The notes below the pieces were generated by a model. It had not been told where the DNA came from and searched no databases. It saw only the letters and a list, made by a program, of their open reading frames with translations. Below are positions 33,201-41,895 of a stretch of DNA of 64,000 nucleotides, one piece after another. Made by a program: the position numbers and the translations under genes. This stretch comes from CAMDPA01 sp963825625 (GTDB lineage: Bacteria; Pseudomonadota; Alphaproteobacteria; Rhizobiales; Hyphomicrobiaceae): positions 186,001-250,000 of the forward strand of contig CAWGUF010000017.1 in assembly GCA_963825625.1 (NCBI GenBank), in the 5' to 3' direction. The number at the start of each line of letters is the position of its first letter. Positions within the stretch are counted from its first letter, which is position 1.

Positions 33201-34232
33201 TTATTTCTTCTTGCGGCCAGCCTCGAGTGCGTCGCGTGCCCGCGTGGAGATGGCCTTCGGCATGGCGAACGCTTCTTTGATGGCGGCCTCGACCTCATTG
33301 CCGGAAATCCAGTCGACGTCCAGCTTGCGCTTCTTGGCGTCGGCCAGCAATGCGGGATCCTTCATCGTATCCTCGAACGCCTTGCGCAAGGCGGCGACTC
33401 GTGCTGCCGGCACTTCCGGCGCCACTGCGAACGGTCGGCCGAATTGGCCCTGGTTGAACACCAGACCCAGCGTGCGCTTGTCATCCTCGGTTTTGGCGAA
33501 ACTCGAGACCAGCGGCACGCCTTCCTTGTTGAGTTCGGGGTGGCCTTTGATGCTTTCCTGCGCCAGCACCTTGACCTTGCCTTCCTTCCGGAAGTCGGGG
33601 TTCTGGGTTCTGAAGCTGGCATAGCTGAGGCCGCACAGACCCTGCACCTCGTTGCGCTCGATGGCCAGATTGACGGCCTTTGAACCCTTGTAGCCGGTCA
33701 CCAGCTTGTACTTGGGCTTCAGCACCGCGATTGTGATCGCCGGCATGTCGTATGTCGTGCCACTGGAGACCCCGAGGATCAGCTCTTTCTCGAACACGTC
33801 CTTGAACGTCTTCACCGGCGCGTCGGTGCGCACGAAGCAGGCATAGACCTCTGCGTTGGCGCTGCCGATGAAGTTGAATTTCATCGGATCGTACTGCACC
33901 TTCGGTCCGCCGAGCAGCGGCGCCAGCAGAGCCCCCGGTGACGTGCCGGTGATCGCCGTCCCGTCCTTCGGAGCTTTCGCATAGACGTAGAACGCAGCCA
34001 GGCTTTGGCCAGCGCCCGGCATGTTTTGGACGATCACTTTCGGATTGCCTGGAATGTGCTTGCCGAGATGCTGACCGACCAGTCGTCCATAGGCGTCGTA
34101 TCCACCGCCCGCAGCCGAGCCTACGACGATCGTGACGGATCTGCCCTTGTAGAAATCTGCGATCTCGTCGGCCGCAGCTGTCCCTGCGAGAGCGAGTATC
34201 GAAGCCGTTGCGGCTGCCAGTTGAAGTTTCAT
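33201..34232 (-). CDS. Bug/TctC-family periplasmic solute receptor
   Basis: A 343-residue extracytoplasmic binding protein of the Bug (tripartite tricarboxylate) family. It has a signal peptide (cleavage near AAAD, residue ~21), the typical ADFYKGRSVTIVVGSAAGGGYD opening, then NPKVIVQNMPGAGQSLAA (~68) and a C-terminal helix. ATG 34232 has GGGAGA directly upstream. These proteins bind organic acids or amino-acid derivatives. No matching TctA/TctB membrane genes are in the window; many alphaproteobacterial Bug receptors are orphan. It heads an operon with an alpha/beta hydrolase and a MetE-like protein. Confidence 0.9.
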   Translation of the reverse strand: MKLQLAAATASILALAGTAAADEIADFYKGRSVTIVVGSAAGGGYDAYGRLVGQHLGKHIPGNPKVIVQNMPGAGQSLAAFYVYAKAPKDGTAITGTSPGALLAPLLGGPKVQYDPMKFNFIGSANAEVYACFVRTDAPVKTFKDVFEKELILGVSSGTTYDMPAITIAVLKPKYKLVTGYKGSKAVNLAIERNEVQGLCGLSYASFRTQNPDFRKEGKVKVLAQESIKGHPELNKEGVPLVSSFAKTEDDKRTLGLVFNQGQFGRPFAVAPEVPAARVAALRKAFEDTMKDPALLADAKKRKLDVDWISGNEVEAAIKEAFAMPKAISTRARDALEAGRKKK

Positions 34233-34481
34233 TCTCCCTTTGCTCCTTCTTGTGTGTCAGCCAGCTTGCGTACTGGCGTTCTGGCCGAGCAGTATGGTGG
34301 ATCGGGGCCCCGGCCCACCGGGCGCTGATTTGCGGCACGGACTACATCCGCAAATGCAATTGCGGTCAACATCTCAAGAGTGCCTTGATCAGTCAGGTTT
34401 GCGAAGCCGCTGTGACGTGCTAGGCGATGGAACATGGTTGGCGCCGCCACCTGGTGGCGCCTCGACTCTGGGGAATTCTCC

Positions 34482-35009
34482 ATGGCCGACACGACGACAA
34501 TCCCGCGAACAGGCAATCCCTTCTGGACCTTTTCGCTCGACCTTTACTCCAGCAAGGAGGTTCAGGCGGCGTGCTTGGAGCTGCAAGACAGCTCGGGCGT
34601 GGATGTCAATGTGATGCTTTATCTGTTGTGGCTTGCATCGCATGGCCAGGCCCTGACGGACGCTGAGACAGCCGGGGTTCTGGCCGTGGTCGATCCTTGG
34701 AAGACCGGCGTGGTGGTGCCGCTCAGAACCGCAAGGCGCAACCTGAAGTTGCCGCCAGGGGCCTTTGATGGTAACGCCGCCGAATCCCTTCGTAATGTCG
34801 TGAAAAAGGCTGAGCTTGAAGCGGAGCGCCTGCAGCAGGCGACCCTCTACGCGCTTCGCCAGGTTGGTGATCGGGCCAGCCCAGACCGCGCCGCAGCAGC
34901 TGCGGCCTCGAACCTTAGCTCTTATGGGCGGGCTCTCGGACGGCAGTTGGCGCAGCCGCCGGTAGCTGTCATGCTAGCGTCGTTCAAAGCCCTGCTGGAA
35001 AAGGCTTGA
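34482..35009 (+). CDS. TIGR02444-type conserved protein (DUF2390)
   Basis: A 175-residue cytoplasmic protein with NPFWTFSLDLYSSKEVQAAC at its start and ELQDSSGVDVNVMLYLLWLA soon after (residues ~9-50), the hallmark of the DUF2390/TIGR02444 family. The rest is helical and Ala-rich. The function of the family is unknown. I start at ATG 34482 (GGGGAA upstream); the frame extends back to 34434 without a ribosome site. It lies 100 bases before ubiX on the same strand. Confidence 0.82.
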   Translation: MADTTTIPRTGNPFWTFSLDLYSSKEVQAACLELQDSSGVDVNVMLYLLWLASHGQALTDAETAGVLAVVDPWKTGVVVPLRTARRNLKLPPGAFDGNAAESLRNVVKKAELEAERLQQATLYALRQVGDRASPDRAAAAAASNLSSYGRALGRQLAQPPVAVMLASFKALLEKA

Positions 35010-35113
35010 GCAAGTAAATCTGAATGAATGCGCTTCCGAGGTGGTCCGGACGTGGCCTCGGGCACGTATAGCGACAAGAATGTTCCGGATATAAGGCAGG
35101 AAGGCAACCACAC

Positions 35114-35692
35114 GTGAGCGGAAGAACGCCCAGGCGCATCATCGTCGGCATCAGCGGGGCCTCAGGTGTCATCTATGGTATCCGTGCACTCGAGGTCCTC
35201 AAGAAGCTGGACATCGAGACTCATCTCGTGATGAGCAAGGCCGCCGAGATGACGCTGGCCTATGAGACCGAATACAAGGCCAAGGATATCCGCGATCTTG
35301 CCGCCGAATTTCATCCGGTGGGCGACATCGGCGCGTCGATTTCATCGGGCAGCTTTCACACGGTAGGCATGCTGATAGCCCCCTGCTCGATCCGCACCAT
35401 GAGCGAGATCGCCACCGGCATCACCGGCTCGCTGATGAGCCGCGCCGCCGACGTTGTGCTGAAGGAGCGCCGCAGGCTCGTGTTGGGCATTCGCGAGACC
35501 CCGCTGCACACCGGTCATCTGCGAACGTTGACGCAATTGTCAGAGATGGGCGCGGTGATTTGTCCGGTGGTGCCGGCATTCTACAATCGGCCCGAAACGC
35601 TCGATGACATCGTCAATCATTCTGTTGGCCGGATGCTCGATCTGTTCGAGATCGACACCGGCGCGGTCAAGCGGTGGAAAGAGGAAGGTTGA
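35114..35692 (+). CDS. ubiX: Flavin prenyltransferase UbiX
   Basis: UbiX joins dimethylallyl phosphate to FMN, giving the prenylated FMN that UbiD-type decarboxylases need. The 192-residue protein shows IIVGISGASGVIYGIRAL (~9), MSKAAEMTLAYE, the phosphate loop APCSIRTMSEIATGI (~96), RRLVLGIRETPLHTGHL (~123) and PAFYNRPETLDDIVNH. The start is GTG 35114; its upstream sequence AAGGCAAC is a modest ribosome site. It serves the UbiD-like enzyme at 24748 and any ubiquinone-pathway UbiD elsewhere. Confidence 0.93.
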   Translation: MSGRTPRRIIVGISGASGVIYGIRALEVLKKLDIETHLVMSKAAEMTLAYETEYKAKDIRDLAAEFHPVGDIGASISSGSFHTVGMLIAPCSIRTMSEIATGITGSLMSRAADVVLKERRRLVLGIRETPLHTGHLRTLTQLSEMGAVICPVVPAFYNRPETLDDIVNHSVGRMLDLFEIDTGAVKRWKEEG

Positions 35693-35763
35693 CCGCGGCA
35701 ACGGCAATGCTGCGAGCACTCCTGATCTGCGATCGGCTGCCCGGATCCTCCGGCCCGACGGTC

Positions 35764-36951
35764 TCACCGCCCGGTCAGCGATTTCATCGAGCGCCCGAGC
35801 CGCCGTCCAGCCTGGTAGCCTTGCTTGAGTGTGGAGAATAGCGGGCCGCTGCTGCGCAGCCTCTCTTTTACGCCCGCCGCCAGCCTTGTCCCGCCCAGTG
35901 TGAGGCGTCCAGCCATTGTGAGTGCTCCGACGACTTGGTAGAGCGGAACCGCCTCGCACCCGAATGCGCGCTTGTAGGCATAATCCCCGATCGTGAAGTC
36001 GAAGGTATCGAGCCCTTCACCGTGCAGCTGCTGCATCGTTTGGTCGATCACAAGCCTGCCTGGCGCGCACTGGGTCCAGCCGTCCTCGGCCCGCCCCAGT
36101 CGCAGCATCGCGTACGTTTTTGCGTGGCGAATGCCGATCAGCCCAGCGATAACATCGCCCGCGTCGCTGACCAGAGCCGTGACGACCGTAAATCCTTCAT
36201 CGAGGCCCTCATCGATCAGGATACGGTAGAGTTGTGCGCAGGATGAATCGTCGAGCACGTACGGCAGGCCGAGCGTGGCGATGCGGCTGCGCTGCAGGGC
36301 CTCGATGGCGTCCAGAACGTGATGCGCCTGCGCCTGCGTTGAAGCTCTCAGAAACCGGGCACTTGGCCCGCTGCGCTGGAACACCCGCCAGCTCCGCTCG
36401 AGCTCCTTGCGAACCTTCTTCTGCAGACCCCGGTGGTAGGCGTCCCAGCTTCCGTCGATCCGGACCACATTGCCCTGCGCTTCGCTCGAGGTGGCACCCG
36501 GGATGGCCGCCAACGGGTTCGGTCTTCCCCCGATTGCCGCCGGCATTTTGTCGAGTCTAAGGACTGCTCCCTCACGCGCCAGCGCCGCGAGCAGGGCATG
36601 CCACATGGCTTGCGCCTGCCCCGCCTCGAGGCTCTCGCTGGTCAGCAGAATTGGAGCGTTATAGTCGGTCACATCGAAGTCGGCGAACGTGATCGTACGA
36701 CTGCGCCCTCTGCCCTGGATCGCAAGCGGCAGCACGGCGGCCGGTCGCGAGCAGTCCGCGAAACTGACAATCGCAATCAGCGCTGAGATGTCGGACCGCG
36801 CGCCAAGGCTCCTGTACCATGCGGACAGCCAGCCGGCGGTCTGGAATGGCGATGCGCCGGTGCCTTGCCTGACGATGGCGTCCACCTCATCGGTCCAGGC
36901 GCGGGCCAATTCAATACGAAATTCTGGAACGCGATGCTTCTGCGGCGACAC
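35764..36951 (-). CDS. GNAT-fold acetyltransferase of the CelD/BioF2 (FemAB-like) group
   Basis: A 395-residue protein of the double-GNAT acetyltransferase type used in cell-envelope or exopolysaccharide work. The first half contains SPFQTAGWLSAWYRSLGA (~35) and ITFADFDVTDYNAPILL (~90); the second contains KKVRKELERSWRVFQRSG (~183) and the CoA-side DTFDFTIGDYAYKRAFGCE (~315). The start is GTG 36951. It is followed (upstream on this strand) by a cupin-like gene 75 bases away that is co-oriented, a pairing seen in other envelope gene clusters, so the two may modify a shared surface molecule; this is inference. Confidence 0.75.
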   Translation of the reverse strand: MSPQKHRVPEFRIELARAWTDEVDAIVRQGTGASPFQTAGWLSAWYRSLGARSDISALIAIVSFADCSRPAAVLPLAIQGRGRSRTITFADFDVTDYNAPILLTSESLEAGQAQAMWHALLAALAREGAVLRLDKMPAAIGGRPNPLAAIPGATSSEAQGNVVRIDGSWDAYHRGLQKKVRKELERSWRVFQRSGPSARFLRASTQAQAHHVLDAIEALQRSRIATLGLPYVLDDSSCAQLYRILIDEGLDEGFTVVTALVSDAGDVIAGLIGIRHAKTYAMLRLGRAEDGWTQCAPGRLVIDQTMQQLHGEGLDTFDFTIGDYAYKRAFGCEAVPLYQVVGALTMAGRLTLGGTRLAAGVKERLRSSGPLFSTLKQGYQAGRRLGRSMKSLTGR

Positions 36952-37026
36952 GCGAGGTTCCCATCGGTTGTTTGCGGGGGCCCAGAAGCGCCGTGCGTGG
37001 TTGGCGAACGGATAGCGCCTTGCCGG

Positions 37027-37965
37027 TCAGGCCGCTCCGGCCTGGTTGTCCACGATTTGGCCCGGCCTGGTGCGGTCGAGAGTGAAGTCGATTGGCTTCC
37101 TGAGTTTTTTTGCTTTCTTGAGCCACTTCAGCCGGGACAGGCCCCGCAGCATGATCGACTTCGCAAGATAGTTGGCCCCCTGCGTTTCTCGCGCCGTCGG
37201 GGTCCTGCCGAATTGATATCTGAGCGCGCCGTTCGCCAGATTGACGCGATATTTTCGCTGGCATTCCTTCGCCCAGTACTCGGTCGTGATCGAGACGTTG
37301 AGGTCGTCGTAATTGGTTACCCTGTGCGGGCTGTTCAGGGGCCAGTGCAGCATTTCGCCCGGCGCCAGGTCATGAACGATGGCATAGCGGTCGTACCACT
37401 GCGCAAACGGCATATCGACCTCGACCTCGTACACGGCGATGCGTTCGAGATCCTCGCCACGCAGGAAAGGCTCGCACCGCGGGTAGATGAAGACTTTCTT
37501 GTGACCGATCACTTGCCACAGCGACTGGTTGGGCAAGTCGCAATGGTAGTAGACCTGTGCAGCGGGAGAGGAGATTAGGATTCCCGAAGAGCGGCGCGGG
37601 AAACCGTCCTGGTCGTGGATGTGGTCGCCGATCTCGGCGAACATCTGGTCCTGCACGTCGGCATACCGCTTGTCCACCTCGTCGACGCAGCGCAGATTCA
37701 GCCAAAGCCTGCCCTGCGAGATGGCCTTGATGACATCGTGCCCGGACATCCCGGCGATGTCCCCTTCGCGCCAGAAGCGTTGACCGCCCTGCTCGCCCAT
37801 GTGCACCAGCATGTACAAGTCGCGTGGATACTTGTCGATCAACGCGGCCAGCCCGTCGATGCTGAACAGCGGAGACTGGTGCAGTGTGTGTTGCAGCTTG
37901 ATGGGATGGCGGTCCCACAAAGCGCTGTGCTCGGGCTGCCAGTCAGAAAAGATGCGCGACGCCAT
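37027..37965 (-). CDS. Cupin-like (JmjC-type) protein
   Basis: A 312-residue cupin-fold protein with the metal-site pattern H-x-D in VYYHCDLPNQ (~140) and the distal histidine in NSPHRVTN (~217), which resembles JmjC/2-oxoglutarate hydroxylases. The N-terminus carries HSALWDRHPIKLQHTLHQ. A basic tail (LKWLKKAKKLRK) closes the protein. ATG 37965 is used. It stands 75 bases upstream of the acetyltransferase gene on the same strand, so the two probably form an operon. The substrate is unknown. Confidence 0.72.
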   Translation of the reverse strand: MASRIFSDWQPEHSALWDRHPIKLQHTLHQSPLFSIDGLAALIDKYPRDLYMLVHMGEQGGQRFWREGDIAGMSGHDVIKAISQGRLWLNLRCVDEVDKRYADVQDQMFAEIGDHIHDQDGFPRRSSGILISSPAAQVYYHCDLPNQSLWQVIGHKKVFIYPRCEPFLRGEDLERIAVYEVEVDMPFAQWYDRYAIVHDLAPGEMLHWPLNSPHRVTNYDDLNVSITTEYWAKECQRKYRVNLANGALRYQFGRTPTARETQGANYLAKSIMLRGLSRLKWLKKAKKLRKPIDFTLDRTRPGQIVDNQAGAA

Positions 37966-38127
37966 ACTTCACCCCACTCGCACACACACGCTATGGCAGC
38001 CGATTATGCCGCCACCTGATAAATCCGAAATGACGCTAGTAACAAGGTCGGCCGCGGTAAATATGACGTAGACCATACTTTGGTCTGTGGTTAATGGCGT
38101 CGCGGAGACCCAAGCGCATAAATAAAA

Positions 38128-38162
38128 AAGACCGGAAGCCGCCCCGCGCAGCCTCCGGTCTT
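38128..38162 (-). terminator. Intrinsic terminator of gcrA
   Basis: Read on the minus strand, a 9-bp stem aagaccgga/tccggtctt with a GC-rich loop is followed by a run of Ts. It lies 50 bases past the gcrA stop, between gcrA and the co-oriented cupin-acetyltransferase pair further downstream. Confidence 0.8.
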
Positions 38163-38212
38163 CCCCCCGCTACCCGACCGGAGCGCCCACCCCGGTCGGG
38201 CAAAACACAGTG

Positions 38213-38827
38213 CTAAGCGTCTACCGGCTCTCGCTCCTTTGCCGGCCCCGGGCTGGCTGGCTCCGCCTCCGCGGTATTACTGGCCGCGGCCTTGGTCACG
38301 AGTGGCACAACCGGTGCCGGTATCGACATAGGTTGATCCACGCTGTTGCGGCGGCGCGACTGCGGCGGCTGGAATGCCCGTCGCGCATGAAACTCGCAAT
38401 AGGGCAGGCCTGGCACCTTGTGGCGGTTGCAGAAATGGAATTCGTCTGACTGCGGGTCGCCGATCGGCCACCGACAGCTGCATTCTTCCAGATCCTGCAA
38501 TGTCTTGCGCTCCGCGACGGGGATATCAAGTTCCTCGAAGCTTGGCACATAAGGTTCGGCGTCGGGCTGATACAGCGCGCGAAGCGCGACGTTGCCGACA
38601 GCGGCGAAGCGTGGCCTGGTGGCGCGCCGCGTTGTCGTAATGCGAGGCCGGGGACGGCTGCTCGAGGATCTTGTCGTTGTGGCCCGGCCGGACAATCCCA
38701 GCCGATGCACCTTGCCGATTACGGCATTTCTCGTCACGCCGCCGATCTGGCCGGCAATTTGGCTCGCGCTCAGGCCTTCGGACCAGAGCTTTTTGAGGAG
38801 TTCCACACGCTCATCATTCCACGACAT
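38213..38827 (-). CDS. gcrA: Cell-cycle regulator GcrA
   Basis: GcrA is an alphaproteobacterial cofactor of sigma70 that activates genes at promoters holding methylated GANTC sites. The 204-residue protein starts MSWNDERVELLKKLWSEGLSASQIA with an N-terminal helix-turn-helix and the motif GVTRNAVIGKVHRLGLSGRA (~28-47), the signature of the family. A basic, Ser/Arg-rich middle (~48-80) leads to a C-terminal RNA-polymerase-binding region with the C-x-W and C-N-R-H-x-x-x-G-x-P-Y-C-x-x-H elements (~135-165). I use ATG 38827; the frame to 39028 is not supported. A GANTC site (gaatc, 38844-38848) lies 17 bases before the start. Confidence 0.93.
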   Translation of the reverse strand: MSWNDERVELLKKLWSEGLSASQIAGQIGGVTRNAVIGKVHRLGLSGRATTTRSSSSRPRPRITTTRRATRPRFAAVGNVALRALYQPDAEPYVPSFEELDIPVAERKTLQDLEECSCRWPIGDPQSDEFHFCNRHKVPGLPYCEFHARRAFQPPQSRRRNSVDQPMSIPAPVVPLVTKAAASNTAEAEPASPGPAKEREPVDA

Positions 38828-39484
38828 TCTTGCCGCTCCATCAGAATCGCGGCAGGTTGTGCTCAGAAAGCACTGCCTGCGAACACCGGCCTGTCCGCAA
38901 CGAGGTGCAGCACAAGGCAATCGAAGGCACACGCCTTCACGCCCAATGCGCACACACGCACACAGAGAACCGGCTACCAACGCTTGATAAACTGGGGATC
39001 GACCACGACTGGGTCGCACACGACGCACACCGGCTGTCTGGAGCAGTCAGCGCTATCCGGGGACATACGTTGCCCACCAGCGCATGAATGCCGTCGACGG
39101 CACAATGCTGAGACTGTCACGCAAACTGACGACTCAACACCACAGGGATACGCCTGGGAGGACAACCGCGTAAAACAACCGCGGTTTACGGGCGCCAACT
39201 GCGCCAACACAACATGACTTCAAGCCCCTTAACTTGAGGCGGAGCTTGAGAATGGCAGCAAATGTTTGGCAATATTTTGACGAGCCACGACATTTCGCTG
39301 TCTACGCGACGGACACTACTACATCCGGTTCTCCGCCCTCAAGCAGATCGGTTGCCATCGGTAGGCATTCATTAACTTCTGTTGCCGATTGGTTACGAAA
39401 TGCGATCAGATTCATTGTATGTTCTTTGATTACAATTGCCCGTGCAACTGGTCATGCGCCCGAATGGGCAATATCGCCAATGCG

Positions 39485-39513
39485 TTGACAGCGCCTCTGC
39501 CTGTGCGTAACCA
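39485..39513 (+). promoter_or_regulatory. Possible sigma70-type promoter upstream of argD
   Basis: A perfect -35 TTGACA is followed after 17 bases by TAACCA. It would start transcription just before the hairpin at 39527, so it may drive an attenuated argD transcript. The -10 box matches only 4 of 6 bases. Confidence 0.35.
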
Positions 39514-39526
39514 TATTGAGCAACAG

Positions 39527-39550
39527 GCCGCCGGCACGGGCGGCTTTTTT
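39527..39550 (+). terminator. Hairpin with T-run in front of argD
   Basis: A 6-bp stem gccgcc/ggcggc followed directly by six Ts, 26 bases before the argD start. It can end an upstream RNA or attenuate argD. Confidence 0.65.
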
Positions 39551-39575
39551 GATTTCTCGCGAAGGATTGGCTCCG

Positions 39576-40818
39576 ATGGCGAGTTCCGCGCCTGCAAATC
39601 CCTCCCCGTCCACCGACAGCTCCGTTGGGCGCTCGGCTACCACGGCGGTGATGCCGACCTACGCGCGCCAGGACATCGTCTTCGAGCGTGGCGAAGGCAG
39701 CTGGCTGATCGCAACCGATGGGCGGCGCTTCCTGGACTTCGGCAGCGGCGTGGCCGTCAACGCCCTTGGTCATGCCAATCCACGGCTGATCGCAGCGCTG
39801 ATGGAGCAGGCGGGTAAGGTTTGGCACACGTCAAATCTGTATCGTGTCGCCGGCCAGGAGCGGTTGGCGGAGCGGCTCGTCTCCTTGAGTTTCGCGGATC
39901 ACGTATTTTTCTGCAACTCTGGCGCCGAAGCCTGCGAGGGCGCGATCAAGACGGCGCGCCGCTACCATTTCGTGAACGGCAGGCCCGAGCGCAATCGCAT
40001 CATCACCTTCGAGGGCTCCTTCCACGGTAGAACGCTGGCCACGCTGGCGGCGGCGGGAAACAGCAAATATCTGGAAGGCTTCGGCCCTGATATGCCGGGC
40101 TTTGATATCCTTCCGGTTGGAGATCGTGCAGCGATCGAGTCCAGCATCGGCCCCGAGACGGCGGCAATCATGATCGAGCCGGTCCAGGGTGAGGGCGGCG
40201 TCCGGGTAGTGCCGGTCGACGAGCTGCGCTGGCTTCGCGACCTATGCGACAAGCATGGCCTGCTGCTCGTGCTGGATGAGGTGCAAACCGGCATGGGGCG
40301 GACCGGCAAGCTGTTCGCCTACCAGTGGTCGGGCATCGAGCCGGATGTCATGGCCGTGGCAAAGGGCATCGGCGGCGGCTTTCCACTCGGCGCCGTGCTG
40401 GCAACCCAGGCGGCGGCCAAGGGAATGACGGCTGGCATGCATGGCTCGACCTTTGGCGGCAATCCGCTGGCGATGGCAGTCGCCAATGCCGTGCTGGATG
40501 AGCTCACCGCACCCGGATTTCTTGACGGCGTCGCCCTCCAGGCCGCGCGACTGAAGCAGGAGCTGGCCCGCCTCAAGGACGAGTTCGGACGGCGCCGTGC
40601 AGGAGGTACGCGGGCTCGGGTTGCTGACTGGAATTCGCGTCAAGCCGGCCGCGGCGGACGTCGTCAAGGCTGCACTCGCCGAAGGCCTGCTTACGGTTGG
40701 CGCAGGCGACAATGTCGTGCGGCTGCTGCCCCCGCTCAACGTGTCGGACGAAGAAATTACAGAGGCCGTGGCCAGATTATCGAGAGCGCTCAAGAATGTC
40801 GCAAAGGCACCAGCCTAG
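39576..40818 (+). pseudogene. argD: Acetylornithine aminotransferase, one-base frameshift (possibly an assembly error)
   Basis: ArgD is the PLP aminotransferase making N-acetylornithine. From ATG 39576 (AAGGA upstream) the frame is intact through the PLP lysine: MPTYARQDIVFERGEG, NSGAEACEGAIKTARRYH, FEGSFHGRTLATLAA, LVLDEVQTGMGRTGK and MAVAKGIGGGFPLGAVL. At 40587 one extra G (TTC G GAC GGC instead of TTC GAC GGC) shifts the frame; the true C-terminus VQEVRGLGLLTGIRVKP, GLLTVGAGDNVVRLLPPLN continues in the next frame to 40818. The joined protein would be about 413 residues. Since argF follows in the same transcript and both are needed for arginine, an assembly error is likelier than a real mutation, but I cannot tell. 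Confidence 0.82.
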
Positions 40819-41773
40819 ACCCGTCGAGGCCCGGCAATCTCGTCAAGTCCGGCACCTGATCGATCTCGACCGGCTCGATTCTGAGACGCTGCGGCGCCTC
40901 GTCGATGACGCACACGCCATGAAGAGCGCCGGTAAACGTGTGCCGGCAGCAATGCGGCCGGCCGGCGTCGAGGATGCCGTGCTGGTGATGATCTTCGAGA
41001 AGCCGTCCACCCGCACGCGCGTCTCCTTCGATGTCGCCATGCGCCAGCTCGGCGGCCAGGCCATGGCGCTGAACCACACCGACCTTCAGCTCGGCCGCGG
41101 AGAATCGATCGCGGATACCGCTCGCGTTCTCTCGCGCTATGCCGATGCCATCATGCTGCGAGCCAATAGCCACGCGACGCTCCTGGAGTTGGCGGACAAT
41201 TCCAGCATCCCGGTCATCAATGGTCTGACGGACTTCAGCCACCCCTGTCAGGTGTTGGCAGATGTGTTGACGGTGGAAGAGAGCTGTGGCCCGATCGCCG
41301 GCCAGACGGTCGCGTGGGTCGGCGATGGCAACAATGTTGCGGTATCCTGGATCCATGCCGCGGTGCGGCTCGGTTTCAAGTTGCGATTGGCCTGCCCGCC
41401 GGAGCTTCGGCCGCCGGCCGAGGTCGTGGCATGGAGTCGGGAGCGCGCCGGCGACATTGTGGTGACCGACAAGGCCGCCGAAGCCGTCGCAGGCGCGTCC
41501 TGCGTGGTCACCGATACATGGGTATCGATGGGGCAGACCGATGCGGATCGTCGCAAGGCTCTGCTCGCTCCATATCGGGTCGATGCAGCGCTGATGGCCA
41601 AGGCAGCCGCTGGCGCCATATTCCTGCACTGCTTGCCGGCTTATCGCGGTAACGAGGTAACGGCCGAAGTGCTGGACGGCCCGCAGTCTCGTGTTCTTGA
41701 CGAGGCCGAGAACCGCTTGCACGCGCAGAAGGCGGTTCTAGCCTGGTGCCTCGGTGGCTCCGGCACGGCCTGA
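40796..41773 (+). CDS. argF: Ornithine carbamoyltransferase
   Basis: ArgF makes citrulline from ornithine and carbamoyl phosphate. The 325-residue protein has the carbamoyl-phosphate loop EKPSTRTRVSFD (~60), ANSHATLLELAD, the ornithine-site NGLTDFSHPCQVLAD (~143), WVGDGNNVAVSW and the catalytic HCLPAYRGNEV (~280). The start is ATG 40796, overlapping the 3' end of argD by 23 bases, which supports translational coupling. The longer frame to 40697 is rejected. Confidence 0.94.
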   Translation: MSQRHQPRPVEARQSRQVRHLIDLDRLDSETLRRLVDDAHAMKSAGKRVPAAMRPAGVEDAVLVMIFEKPSTRTRVSFDVAMRQLGGQAMALNHTDLQLGRGESIADTARVLSRYADAIMLRANSHATLLELADNSSIPVINGLTDFSHPCQVLADVLTVEESCGPIAGQTVAWVGDGNNVAVSWIHAAVRLGFKLRLACPPELRPPAEVVAWSRERAGDIVVTDKAAEAVAGASCVVTDTWVSMGQTDADRRKALLAPYRVDAALMAKAAAGAIFLHCLPAYRGNEVTAEVLDGPQSRVLDEAENRLHAQKAVLAWCLGGSGTA

Positions 41774-41895
41774 GACGATTGCATGCCCGAGGCGCGCGGG
41801 CTCGATGTTCCGATTCCGGAGCAGCCCTTGCTTGCCCGTGCGAGATCGGTTCCAACAGAGCGGCAGCGATCGCAGGCGGCTCAGAGGGCGATAGT

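Larger units (their letters stand above)
38828..39575. other. Long gene-free region between gcrA and argD
   Basis: About 750 bases without a convincing gene. The left part is the gcrA upstream region with one GANTC site. From 39260 the DNA becomes noticeably A/T-richer than the rest of the window. A short frame (39252-39488, 78 codons) has no family resemblance. A terminator-like hairpin with six Ts lies at 39527-39550 and a possible promoter (TTGACA, 17 bases, TAACCA) at 39485-39513. A small untranslated RNA ending at the hairpin is possible. Confidence 0.6.

Noticed and set aside
38705..39217. Long open frame (170 codons) opposite gcrA and in its upstream region
   Set aside because: It overlaps gcrA in the other direction, has no ribosome site and no recognisable domain; a shadow of gcrA and GC-rich DNA.
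39252..39488. 78-codon frame in the A/T-rich gap before argD
   Set aside because: No domain and no good ribosome site; kept only as part of the gene-free region.
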